Origin: Rhabdornis inornatus
Lineage: Eukaryota > Chordata > Aves > Passeriformes > Rhabdornithidae
Assembly (NCBI GenBank): GCA_013397075.1
Contig: VWZS01002406.1
Span: 248,001-312,000, forward strand
Length of the DNA stretch: 64,000 bases
Direction: 5' to 3'
The position numbers and the translations under genes are program-made. Position 1 is the first letter of the stretch, and each line of letters begins with the position of its first letter. The notes under the pieces were generated by a model, which worked only from the letters and a program-made list of their open reading frames with translations, made no database searches and was not told the origin of the DNA. Positions 49,156-61,340 of this stretch are shown piece by piece.

Positions 49156-49751
49156 GTATCAAAGGCTATTCCATAGAGTTAATATGAGCAAGGCAGTACT
49201 TACAGTCTTATAGAAAACTCATTTTTCTTGAGCAGTTTTTCTAATGAGAAAAGGAATGCAGAGAAATCAAGTATACTGGCTGAGTCAGAGGTTGGGGATG
49301 AAGTGGACTCTAATAAAATGAGCCTTTTTAGCTACTCTTGTCAACTTTGCACTGGATACTGGATGCAGTTGGTGACTAGGGGCCAAGGTGAAAGTCTCCA
49401 GTAGGGTTGACAGCACTATGAAAGACAAAAAGGTGAAGGACTTCTCTATAGTGTCTCAGAGCTCCCATCCTTCCAAACACAGCATCCATGTATAGTTGTG
49501 GCCAAGAAAAACAGTCAGTTGAGTGCACAAAAGGAACAAAACCTTTTGACAAACCCTAGAAATTCAAGTAGTATCCATATCAAGTGTACTCAGGTACAAG
49601 CATGGGGTAACCAAATGAATTTCCAGCAGCCAGAGTGAGCATGGGAAGAGTTGAGTACTGATGACACCCTGAGTCAAAATCAGAGGCACAACATATCAAG
49701 TAGAGCTGATTCCTGTGTATAAAGGACTTTAAACTATGTTTTTATTACATA

Positions 49752-49985
49752 CTCAGAGAATGGTTAAAGTTGGAAGGGACCACTGGAGGTCATCTAGTCT
49801 AACTTCCCTGATTAACCTCCCTAGAGCACATTTCTAAGGATGGTGAATACATCCAGAGAAGGAGACTCCACAGCCTCTCTGGACAGCTTGTTCCAGTGCT
49901 CAGTCACTCTCACAATAAATAAGTTCTTCCTCACATTCAGGTGGAACTTCAGAAGGCCTGACTGCCGAGGAGCTGCACTAGTATG
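49752..49985 (-). mobile_element. Short CR1 LINE 3' fragment
   Basis: On + it reads 'cagagaatggttaaagttgg', then the antisense of a CR1 ORF2 end; the minus frame gives KFHLNVRKNLFIVRVTEHWN and REAVESPSLDVF. A third copy in the same orientation, of a different and older CR1 subtype judging from its diverged end. Confidence 0.85.
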
Positions 49986-51592
49986 CCCTCTGCTACCCCG
50001 TGAGCCTGGGGAGACCCACAAACCAGGCTGTGCTCACATGAAAGCACACCCTCGTCACCGCAGTTTCTCAAAACACCCAGTCTTCAATTATCTGTCTGCT
50101 CATCACTGCCCCGAGGGGAATGGTATGCAAATCATAGTGCCTAGTGCCCTGAAGGGCTGTGCTGAGGATGACTTTCTTGGCCAGAAAGATCCATAAAGCA
50201 GTGCCAGACCCTAAGGGACAATCATGGACAAATTAAAGTCTTCAAAATTGCAGTTTGCTGCAGCCCAGCCCCTGAAGCACGAAGTGCCCTAGGCACGTAT
50301 AGGCCCATCAACATTTCTGAGCATCCTATATAATGCCTGCAGGGTTGACAGAGCTGGGGAGAGAGCACCAAGATACAGCCCAAACTCACTGAGTACCACC
50401 AGCAAAGCACGTCGGCCAGCAAAGCATGTTGCACCCCTCCTCACCTCACCCACATGTACGTGTCCTGCTCAAAATACAGGGACAGTGGGTTCATGCCTGT
50501 CTGAAACTGAGTTCTGCCTACCCAGAGACAGAAGATGAACCACTGGTCGGGGGAGGACCTGAGTCCCTGTCTCTGCTTTACTTACGTAAAATATTTGTAT
50601 GCTCACTGGGTAACGGCTGAAACACTGGTGAGAAAAAGGAGGACATAATGCAGTAGAGGAATAACTTTTCTCACACCCCACATCAGATACAACAGGTTCA
50701 GTAGTTCAGTGAGGACTGTGGATTTGCTGACAGCACTGCAGCTCCAGAAGTTGTCTGTGATGCCTGTGGAGGGGTCTTAGCCACGTATACCTACTCTCCA
50801 CACATAATCACCATTTGTGTTGGCATACAAGCAGAACAAGGTTTATAAGTGAGGTTATGTCTTAGCAGGACAGCTAGGTCAGCTGGAAAGAGGAGAGGAG
50901 TTTTCAGCGACCTGGAGAAAGCTTTGGGTGCCTGACTGCTTGTCTCTCTCCCAGCAGTACCACAGCTAATACACCACCCACTGCAGCACAGGATATTACA
51001 CCTCTCACTGTGAACAACACACGACAGCAGCGGCATTAACACCAGTCCCATATCTATGCCTTCCTCATCTTTAAAGAAACTGATATATACCCAATTCATT
51101 TTCTGGACTACATTGCTATCATGAAGCAGTGCAAGTACTCCACTAAAATGCACTGAGAATTGTATTTCTTACGATAGTCATATATAAAAATTCTAGCAAC
51201 TGCAGAATAAAAACTGTCTGCGATGAAAAATCTTCAGGGAGAATATGAAGGAGTGAAACATGGAGCCACAGGGCTCATATGTGTTTATAGCACAGCCCAT
51301 AAAAGGCTGTGTATTCAGGTCCTCACTCTTGTTTTCCACTGCTTGATATGGGTGTCACAGGTGCCCATTATCAGCTTTACATCGGTCTTTTTCAAAGAGT
51401 TGTAGATTTCAGTGGTGTGACATCCACCTACCGCCCAGACAGCAGTCTGGAGGTTTCAAGGGCCTTGCATGGTGCCTTGCATATTGCCACACACAATCAA
51501 TGTTAATTTATTTGAACTTTACAAGCGATACAGCCTATTAATTCCCACAAAAACCATAGCCCCTTTAAAACAATAAATTAAAAGCTGAATGA
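49986..51592. other. Intergenic
   Basis: Unique sequence of moderate GC. Short open frames show no family resemblance I recognise. Confidence 0.65.
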
Positions 51593-51702
51593 GAAAAAAA
51601 CCCAATCAAAACAAAAACTAACAAACAAACAACAGCCAAAAAAAAAACCAGAAACAAAAACAAACAAACAAAAAAACCCAACCAAACAAAACCCCACAAG
51701 GA
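51593..51702. repeat. A/C-rich low-complexity tract
   Basis: About 110 bases of A runs broken by C (CAAA, AAACCC units), the same style as the larger tract about 800 bases away. Confidence 0.9.
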
Positions 51703-52508
51703 TGGGAAAGCTATTTCAGGATCTAAAAAGCAGGTTTTCTAGAACTACAAATCATATTTTTAGTTTCTTTTTGTAATTTTTATCTAAATCCTTTACCATG
51801 TTCAAACCTTTCTCAGTAGAATATTAGCTTTGAATATCCTGTGTGTATAAAATTTCTTGTGGGGACTTCTACAATAACCCTGTAACATATCTCTCTGACT
51901 TGATTACATTTACTCTCAGCTCAAACTCTATTTTGGCACATTTTCAAGGTCAAGGCTTGGATATGATTAAAAAATTTCCAAGTGCTAGTCTCTCCCCTGC
52001 AAGTAAAATGTGGATATAATTAATACTGTTTACTTTGTTTTCTTTGCAAACAAAAGTTTCTGTTTGTTTGAAATACTTCTTTTCATGTTTTCAGCACTTG
52101 GATCAAAAAAGAAATATTTTAATTAATATCTTTCTCCTAGTTAATCTACAAAAACCCCACTGATATTTTCAAAACAGCAAAATCCTATTTGATTTCAGTT
52201 TAAAGAGATATGTCACTAGGAATATTGTTCTGAACTTGCCTGCAGCTGAGGCTTTGGATGTGCTTTGTAGCATCAATACTCCTGCAGAAAGATCGAAGCG
52301 GGGTCAGGCTGGAAACAGAGGATTCCCACACAACAAGTGGGGACATGCCTTCAGGTGGGCACATTTTCCTCCTAGTTCTGCATATAAGAGGCATCTAAGG
52401 CTGAAGAATTGGCTGCTGTTTTGTGTGTTTCCACCAATGAAAGCTTTTTGTTTTGACCTAGTAAATGAATGCATGAACATAGAACAGACCTTGGCAGTGT
52501 TGTAGCTA

Positions 52509-52799
52509 AGACAAAAAAAACCCAAAAAACCAAAACCAAAACCAAAACCAAACCAAAACAAAACAAAAAAACAAAAAAAACCAAACCAAACCAAACCAAA
52601 CCAAAAACCAAAAACCAAAAACCAAAAACAAACAAACAAACAAACAAACAAAAAAAAACAAACAAAAAAAACCAAACAAACGAACAAAAAAACCAACAAC
52701 AAAAAAAAACACCCCAACAACAACAAAAAAGAACAAAAAAACCCCAAACCACCACCACCACCACGAACAACAACAAAACCAAAAAAAAAACCCCACCAA
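52509..52799. repeat. 290-base A/C-only low-complexity tract
   Basis: Made almost only of A and C on the + strand, shifting between units such as AAACC, AAAAACC, CAAA, CAACAA and CCACCA. Both strands appear open because stop codons cannot arise, giving false proteins rich in Lys/Asn/Gln or Phe/Val/Gly. Not coding. Confidence 0.95.
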
Positions 52800-55700
52800 A
52801 TCTGAGGGCCTTCTGGGGCTTGAACCTACTGCACACGAACATGAGCCTGACTCAAGCAGATAAGCAGATCTTTTATTTGCATAAGGGCTACAGGTCTACA
52901 CCACTACATGCAATCAGTCCAGCACAAAAAGAAGGAAATCCTGAATGAAGAAATTAGGACAGCTGATGAAGAGATGTCCTCTTAAAGAGAAAAACAACTA
53001 TTATTAAACACTGCCTAAACTGCCCGGTCTGATTCACTGGCCACAGGAATATATATGTGGCAGAGGATACAACAGGAGCTGTCCAGGCTTTTGTTCATAG
53101 ACAAATGCATACAATGGGGACACAGCTAACATGTTAACAAACTTAATCCCATCTGCAGCCCTTTTTTGGGTGTACTGATTTATCTCATAGTTGAAAGACA
53201 CATCTTTTTAAGCTATCCCTAGCTGTTGCGAGGGTTGAGGTATTCCAATGCCTTGGAAATAACTGGCTTTTCTGCTCTTCTACTTCAGAACAGAAATAAA
53301 CCCAGCAAGTAGAATCCAGATACCTAATGTCTACCACCAGTCCTGGCAGACTGGCACGTCCTTGGTATCTCTTCCATCCTCTCACCCCAACCATTTCTAG
53401 AGATGCACTGCAAATCAAAACAGGTTAAAAACTTCCCTTGCTTTGGCAGGTTTGACAGTTGGATGAGTTTCCTGCCCTGGTCCTCAGCCCTGGCAGTAGT
53501 GAGATACAAACTGCAAACTGCTGCTGCTTTCAAGCCGGGCACTGTAACTGAGGAGCATCCGTGGGCAGGGGAGCGGGGAGGGGGCAGGGACAAGCTCTGC
53601 TCTCCCAGGGGAGCTGTGTCACTGCAGCTTTCACTGAACACCCTGTGCTTCTTAGTAGGCATCTGCTGCTGCCTGCTGTAATGGCACAACACAAAAGCGT
53701 CAAAAAATCGCATCTTGCTTTTAGGGTCATTTCGGACAGATGGGCCACTTTCCAAGCATCACAAATTTTCCTAAGTTGAAACATGTCACCACAAGTTCAG
53801 TTGAAGGTCACATTTTTTTTTCTGATTTCAGCTGAGTGCAAAGATGACAAATGTAAGTACAAAGGGAAAAACATCCTGTTGGAACAGTACTCCCTGTTTT
53901 CTACGAGTGAGAAAAGTATACACAACATTTCAACAACAAAACAATGTGATCCATTGCTGAATGACTATTTTTAAAACCCGTATCATAATGTGCAACTGAA
54001 TAAATTTCAAAGTCTGCAGGAATGCAATATAAAAATAATGAAGAAAAATCCTAGTAATCAAAAATATGCAACTCTGCCTGGGTTTGCATAAGGATTATCA
54101 GGGGGTTTTAGGCAAATACTTTTTTCACTTGCTCAGCATAAAACTTTGGAAAGGAATAAGTATTTTTTCTAATGGATTAAACAAGTAAACTGCAGGGAAA
54201 CTCAGGTCACTTAAATATTAATAGATTTCTTCATTATTTTAAAGCAAATAATCTTACTGAGTTAAGTTTTGTTTAACTTCTTTTTTTTTTATTTAGCAAA
54301 ACAAGACTTAGAGAAAGAAACAGTTCGTTGGTTTAGTGATTGCTGACTGCTGTAGACCAACAGCAGCTCTGCTTTGCTCAGCCTTCAGAGAAGGCTCCCC
54401 ACCCTTGTAAATGTCCTTTCCACAGCAGAAAAGACTGAAACCAGCTTAAAATTATACTTGTTGAAGATTTCCATGGCGGAGACAGATGTTCCTGGGTTTC
54501 CACAGAGAGCCTGCAAAACTATTTAATTTATTATCTTTTCACTGTCCATGGCTAACCCTTCTCCAAGATACTGAAATCAAACAACTTTGATGGCAACATC
54601 TGATCCAACCGATGTGAAAAAGACTTGAGTAAACTGCTGCTTTGTTGAAGAGAGTGGGGACATTTCCTTCACCAGCTGCAGGGACAGTCTCCAGCACCTG
54701 CTGTCCCTGCTCAGGTGTACAAGGTCAACATTTCAGTCTTTTGGGAGAGGAGGAACACTACGATTAAACCACCTTTAAAACAAAAAAACCCCACACTTTG
54801 GGCAAAGAAGCCAGGATGGATGATGGAGAGAGGCAAGGAGCAGCAATATGTTCAGGTGACAGCTAAAGTCATTTGAGGAGGAGCACCCCTACCCCTGTGC
54901 AAACTGAGTTCCCTTTGCACCGAGACAGAGCAGGAACACAAACTTCCTCTGTGGTAGCTTAAGCTGTGAAAGCTGGTTTGAAAATGGCTGTGGGACTATA
55001 ACCTCATGTTCATACCCCTGCTTGCTAGGAGCCTTAGTCTGCCGAAGCATCTGCTTGATTCTGCAAATAGTTCCCGCATGGTTTCAGAAGGTACTGAATT
55101 AAAAAAAAGAACACTAGGAAAACTTTTGTAGCTTCCTACTCTGATGCATTATGAATAAAATAAATAAGCCAAACTCCGAACCCCATTGTATAAGGGCAGG
55201 TGGAAATACAGTCAGACTGCAGGACTGAAGGCACAGGGGAGAGGCAAGGAAAACTTCTGGAGAAGTGGCAGATTCAACACATATACCAGGTTTGATGCTG
55301 CCAACAGCAACTGGCAGGACAGCACAGTACATGAAGGGTACCCAATATCCCATGACTGTCACAGCCATCTCCTGCATCTGTGGGGAATGCTGGGCTGGCT
55401 TGAGAGAGCAATGGGAGGGCAGAAAAAGACATCTTATTGTTGAGGGTGAAAAGAGACAAAATATATTAGGAGAACAGAGCTTCAGAGACTCCAAAAGGGA
55501 TTCTCCTTCTTGTTCCTGCTGTTGTGGGGTTTGGAGGGAGGAAAACATCCTTATGATCTCTGCCCTATTGCTAATGCTCTTTCAGTTGTACTCTACTGCA
55601 CAAGTCCATTATATGTTAGGGAATGTCAAAAAAGTAGAGCATCTTTAGGTGAACTGAATGTATGCAGTCAAGCATAAATGATCTGAGTCAGTGCTTTTGG

Positions 55701-57839
55701 ATTTGGCAGCCAGCTGAGACTGGGACCCTTCAGGTTGTTTCCTGTAAGCAAGGACTTAGATTCTCTGGTACAATCCTGTAATTTACAAGGATTTTACAAA
55801 GAAATACTGTTCCCCTGAGCAGGGAAAAGAATCCTATTATTCTGGATATCCAAAAGGCACTTAAGGGCTTCTTATATTTCTCCCAGCTGAAGGGTCATCA
55901 GCTCCAAGGGAATTTCACCCCATCTTACAGCATTCCCTCTGTTCAAGCTGGAGAGGTGACCTTTTCTGGGGTTTGCCTATTGCCTTCACTGCCACTTTAG
56001 CTGCTCAGCCTCAGTATGGAAAGAAATTAAAATGCATTTACAAGTGATGGCAACTTAATTATTGACAAAATATTGTGTCATCAGGGCATTTTCTCTTACC
56101 CTCATAATGACCGTATTTTCATCCATTGGATGTTTATGATTGTCCCAGCCAAAATTCAAAGAGCCTTTGAGGAATGCCTGAAATGACTGAGGAAGCCGTA
56201 CCTCTCTTCTAGTGTCACCTGGTGCAGGTACCAGATTGCAGCCACAAACTCATACTCCTCTTTCTCCAAAGATGGCTGAACCAAGCCATATTTTCTCTTT
56301 ATAGAGCCTGTGAAGTCTTTAAGTATTGCACTGACCATCCTTCACTGGTCCTGATACAGATGAGTGCCAGTTCCCACTCACAACTGAGGCCAATGCTGAC
56401 ACACCAAACCATGGGCTGGTGCAGCTGGAGGGGCACTGATTTGTTACAGTCCTTGCAGTTGCAATCAGTTTCCCTCTCCCCTTTGGTAGCTCCAATATTG
56501 AATTTGGTGCAGGGCTGGTCCCTCTTTGCTGCTACCACAACACAGGCTCCTCACCACCATTCTGCCCCAGCTCCAATAACCCTTGTCCCATTTCCCCATT
56601 CTCCTGTCACTGGCCAGAAAAGGTTTTCAAGCTGTCACATTCATCAACAGCACCAAGGACATACAGCTAATACTACTTAAAATATTTTTCAGTAGGGCAA
56701 AATATAGACCAATAGGTTCAGATCCACAAATATCCTGTGGATAGTTACTCCTACCTTGGAATTCGCTTCAGCATCTTTACTCTTTTCACTGCTATTTGTC
56801 ATGAGTGCTGGTGCATCCTGCTGCACCAAAATCTCCTGCCTCAAGGACTAGCACTTAAATTAGGTAGTCTAGGGCAATTCTGCAGAGCCCAGTTGCTGTA
56901 GTCAACCCTGGGGCTGTATTCTCCCCTCTGCCTTGTTATGCTGTTTGCAAAACAGCTGAGGGAAGTGTTCCAATCCTGTCCCAGGTTTGTACTGGTCTCT
57001 CTGTAAAACCTGGAGTGATTCCCTGTGGAGCCCATTTCAGAAATCCCACCTTTGCTGCCTCTGGGAGCTTTTGCTATTGCAGGAACAGAGCAGTCCAATC
57101 ATACTTTCTTCATTTTCCCCTTGCAAATTATCCACTTGTGGCAAAAGGATGACATGGGGGGATGGTTTGTGTGTAAACACAAGGGTATGGATGTGTCAGG
57201 GAGCTAGTGGGCTAGTGCTGGCACATGTAGCCTGGCAGCCTCAGCAGCACATCCTGCCATGTCCCGGCAGACACCTCCACTGCCACATGTGCCAATACAG
57301 AGCCAGAAGTTTGAAATTTGGCATAGATCAAGAAGCCTGCATGAACAAAGCATGATTACCCAGGACAATCCATAAATCCCAAGTTCTTTGAACACCACAG
57401 GTATGAGAGGCAGGACCTCAGCTGAACATGCCATTAACAGCAAGCAGCAGGGAACAGAAATCTGTGAAGGGAATAAAATGTGACATTTCAGTGAGGGGGA
57501 CGGGAGGCATGCTGCAGGAGGGAGGGCTTGGGAGAAGAATGGCAGGAACAACTCTGGCTATGTCCCACCAGTGGTGTTTCTGCAGGTTTCTATATCAGAT
57601 GACATGGGAGGAAAAAATTAGGTTATGGACAAGGATGGTTTTCCAAGAACCTCTTCAAAATAAAAAAGGAAGATAAAACTGGTGAAGAGCTAAGTGACAG
57701 AAAAGCCAGAGAGCTCTTCAAAACTTGAAGGCTTTCAGGTTAAAATTTTTAAACTAGCCAAAAAAATACCTGGAAACAGAAGAGCAGAGGGTGAGAATCC
57801 AGAAACATGTGCAGCAGTGCATTATTTGGAGAGGCTGGT
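52800..57839. other. Intergenic
   Basis: Unique sequence. The longest open frame (56222-56680, +) has no recognisable domain and is likely chance. Confidence 0.65.
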
Positions 57840-57905
57840 GCTGCCATGGGCCAGGCACAGCCCGTCCCACCACAGGAACGGCCGAGGCCTCAGGAGGCCC
57901 TCATG

Positions 57906-57931
57906 AGGCCAAGATGGCGGCGCCGCAGGTA
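57906..57931 (+). promoter_or_regulatory. YY1-like CAAGATGGCGGC motif with start codon and donor-like site
   Basis: CAAGATGGCGGC at 57910-57921 matches the consensus YY1 site found at many housekeeping promoters, overlapping an ATG. The frame reads MAAPQ and then meets GTAGAA, a possible donor. The flank 57840-57930 is mildly GC-rich. No known gene is recognised; this is a candidate only. Confidence 0.3.
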
Positions 57932-60900
57932 GAACAGAACAGAAAAGGGAAAAAAGCGCTGTGCAGGTACTGATGAGTGAGGAGAAGGGTAAGAGAACAG
58001 CTCTGTGGACACCAAGGTCACCGGGGAAGGAGGGGAGGACGTGCTCCAGGCACCAGAGCAAGGATTCCTCTGCAACCACCAGAAAATACCTTGGTGAAGC
58101 AGGTTTGTCCTGAATGACCCTGGCCTGTGGAAAGGCCCCACAGCAGGGCAGGGCAATGTGTGAGCAGGAGGGAGCAGCAGAGAGGGGCTCCGATGGACTG
58201 GTCATCCCCCCAGGGCTGCCTGGGATGGTGGGGACAGGTGGAGGAACCAGGAATGAAGAACTGGGAAAAGGGGAAAGAAAGGTGCTGGTTTAATTTTTTA
58301 TTTGCTTCCCACTATCTAAGTCTATTTTAAATGGCAACAAATGGAATTAATTTTTACCGAGTTGAGTCTGTTTTGCCCATAACACTAATTGGGTACATGA
58401 TCTCCTTGTCTTTATCTCAACCCATAAGCTTTTCCATCTTATTTTCTCCCCCCTGCCCTGTTGAGGAGGGGGAATGAGAGAGTGGGCATCTGTCAGCCAG
58501 ACAAGGCCAACCTAACACAGCTTCCTAGTAAAAATCTCTACAAGAAATGATAAAGTTAGATAAACAAAGGAGAAAGCTTTTGGATAAGACTTCTGAGTTA
58601 CTTCACAAGAAAAATAGTATGGAAGGAGGGCATGAAGCCCCACAAAGAAATGAGAAGAAAAAAGCTGGCTGGAACTGTATTAGAAGAGCAGGTATCTGAG
58701 GACACAATCTCCCAGCCATGGATGTAATCCATCTGCAATAGGAAAAAAATTCTGTCTGGCTTAGGGCAAGAGGACAGGAGCTGAGCATACCTGCTATTAT
58801 CTTGTATTTTAAATCTCTTTTAATCCAATTTTTCACATACAGCACTATCAACTAGAACTCCTAAGCAATTAATCACTTCAATGTTTTGAAACATGTTTCA
58901 AAAGACAAAAGACCATTTACGATTAATCTTTCTCATGGAATTTAAACAACTGTACACAATAGGAAAATAGTTCTCCAATAGTGATAAAGCCAATACGTAT
59001 TTATTTCTACATTTATGTATTTTTTGTGTGCCAAAGTGACAGTGACCCTGTTCTCTTTTATTCTAATTGTGTGGAGCACACACAGTTTCACGGGTTTTGA
59101 GACAAAGAAAGTCTGTGAGATCATTTGGTCTGGCTGCCTACAAACACAATTGTCATCTCACCCGGTGATGAGCACAGGGGAGGGTGCATCCCAGCTGGGC
59201 TGGTGTGGGTGGCATGGGGACACCTGTGCTAGGAGGCTCAAAACCTCTCATCCAGCTAGGTGTGGCATAGGTCACATAGGATGATGTCAGATTTGTAAAC
59301 ACCTGAAAACCAATTTGTGTTACTGGTGTGTCAGCAATATCAGGTTTTGATGTGTTTCCATAAGCGGTCCATTAATCTGGGGAAGTGCCATAAATGATCA
59401 CTTCCAATAGCACACTGGAATTCCCTCAGCACTGCCAGGGGCAGTCTCGTGCACCACCCTTCATTCAGCTCTCACAAATATTCACTATCTCCACTTCCAG
59501 TTCAGCTAATGTCAAAGGATTCATTTGGCATCCTTTGGTAAAGGCTGCAGTGCAGGCACTGCTATGAACAGCTCCAGCTTTCAAGAATGATGCTAACATA
59601 TCTTTAGCTGTCTGGCATTCAAACTCAGCTGGCATCCTTGATAAATAATTGGAAAACTCCTTGCTATGGTGACATTAAACTCATAGTTTAACCTTCATAT
59701 TACAACCTCTGAAATAAGCTTAGATTTTTTGGAATAAATATTACTACACAAATGGAGCACTATTTTGTTTTCTTAACATCTTGTACAGGCCAGCCTCCTA
59801 GGAGGAAACATTTCTCCAGCCTTGCACTTCATGAGAAGCTCTTAATCTAAAAATGTCTCCATCTGTCTCTGAACAGGTAGAGCAGATCCTTCTTGGGCAG
59901 CCAATCTTAGGGTCACAGTCCCCTTTGCTTTCTTTTAGGTACAGGCAACCCCCTAGTATCTCTCCCTATCCACCAGGTACAGCCAGTGCTCTCTGCCAGC
60001 CCCCAGCCCACCTCCCCAACACCCCACCACACATCCAGTGGGGAGGGCTGGAGCACTCATGTAAACTTTAGGCAGAACCTTGACACCCCTGAAATGCCCT
60101 ATTTCCCTTTTTTGTTTTTCATCGGACAAGTCAGTGTCCCAATACCACTTGCAGAATTCAGTTTCCATCACAGATGTGGTGGCAATAAGGAACAGCGTTC
60201 ACAGCACTGACACATGTTGACAGGAAGTTTGCATAGATCAGCAGAAATTAGAAGTAAATCACAGTCAAAATCTAAGCAAATCAGAAGCAAAATAAACTTG
60301 AAAGAAGGACCCAAGACTAATACTTCAAAATCAGAATAATCGAAATCATTATGAGTTCATTATGAGTAGGGGAACTACGAGGCATCCAGCATTGCTCCTT
60401 GCCTCTCTACTTGCCTCTCTAATCAGCACTTTACAGTTGTGGCATAGGGAGTTATGGAAAAAAGTACAGATACTTGGAGTGTTACTATCCTGATTAAAGA
60501 AATCCATATATTTCCCCTGGAGAAAAAGGCTTAGGGAGAGGTACCTGTAACAGGAACCTTATTGAGATAGTTGCCTTTAAGCCCAGGACTTTAGCAGTGA
60601 AGCTCCAGACACTGGAAATTTTAATATAAATCAAAAGCCAAGTGATGTAGGAGTTCTAAACTCATATTTATGTACTTGCATAATATGAATACTGTAGGAG
60701 GTAAAGATACTCTGCTCATGTCTGTGCAGGATGCCAATTTTGATATTGCTATAAGGTAAGAATATATATGAAAAGCAGTTTATATTAAAAAGGTTAAGAG
60801 AGGAGATCTCTTCAGGCGGCAAAACAAGCTATACAAGAACTACTATGGTTACAAGAATACATTTTCTTCTCTGTTCATTAAATAATATTTTCTCTTTTAT

Positions 60901-61129
60901 TATGAATCGGGGCTTCCAACATCACCCCTGAATGCATTTTGGAAGGACTTCCTACTTGCCAAATCCCAATCTGAGTTGCATTTTGCAAAACCATATTCAT
61001 GCTGGCTTTGCTTGTAATTATATTTATTTAAGGCTACTTTGGCAAGCCAGGAAAACACGCAGGGCAGAAGGGGAGTGCAGATGCTCCTACCGTACCAGCG
61101 GGTCTTTTTTCTCCATGTCTGAAGCTCGA
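57932..61129. other. Intergenic
   Basis: Purine-rich, moderately GC sequence to about 58290, then unique AT-rich DNA. No gene recognised. Confidence 0.65.
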
Positions 61130-61340
61130 TGTGGAAACTGCGCTTGGCCCCGGCTGGAGCGGCTCGGGCAGATGCGCCGGGCCGGGGGTGTTCCGGGAGA
61201 TCGGGGCTGTCACTGGGGATCGGGAGTGTCCCGGGAGATCGGGAGTGTCCAGGGAGATCGGGGCTGCCCCGGCCCCGGGCTGGCTCCGGGGCTGCCCCGG
61301 GCCCGGCCCCGGTGCAGAGCGGCTGAAGTCAGGGTGCCAG
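61130..61340. other. Isolated GC/CpG-rich island, 15.5 kb upstream of ENPP2
   Basis: About 210 bases of very high GC ('gccccggccccgggc', 'gggcccggccccggtgc') within AT-rich DNA. It may be a distal promoter or only the product of the minisatellite it contains; no gene structure is recognisable. Confidence 0.6.
61193..61268. repeat. Four-copy 19-bp minisatellite in a GC island
   Basis: Units at 61193-61211, 61212-61230, 61231-61249 and 61250-61268 share the pattern CCGGGAGATCGGGNNTGTC. Period is exactly 19 with only a few mismatches. The surrounding 61130-61340 is strongly GC- and CpG-rich. Confidence 0.9.

Noticed and set aside
52304..52948. Open frames of 97-159 codons rich in Lys/Asn/Gln or Phe/Val/Gly
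   Set aside because: Direct translation of the A/C low-complexity tract in several frames; not coding.
56222..56680. 152-codon open frame on +
   Set aside because: No recognisable domain, no splice or promoter context, and a length compatible with chance.
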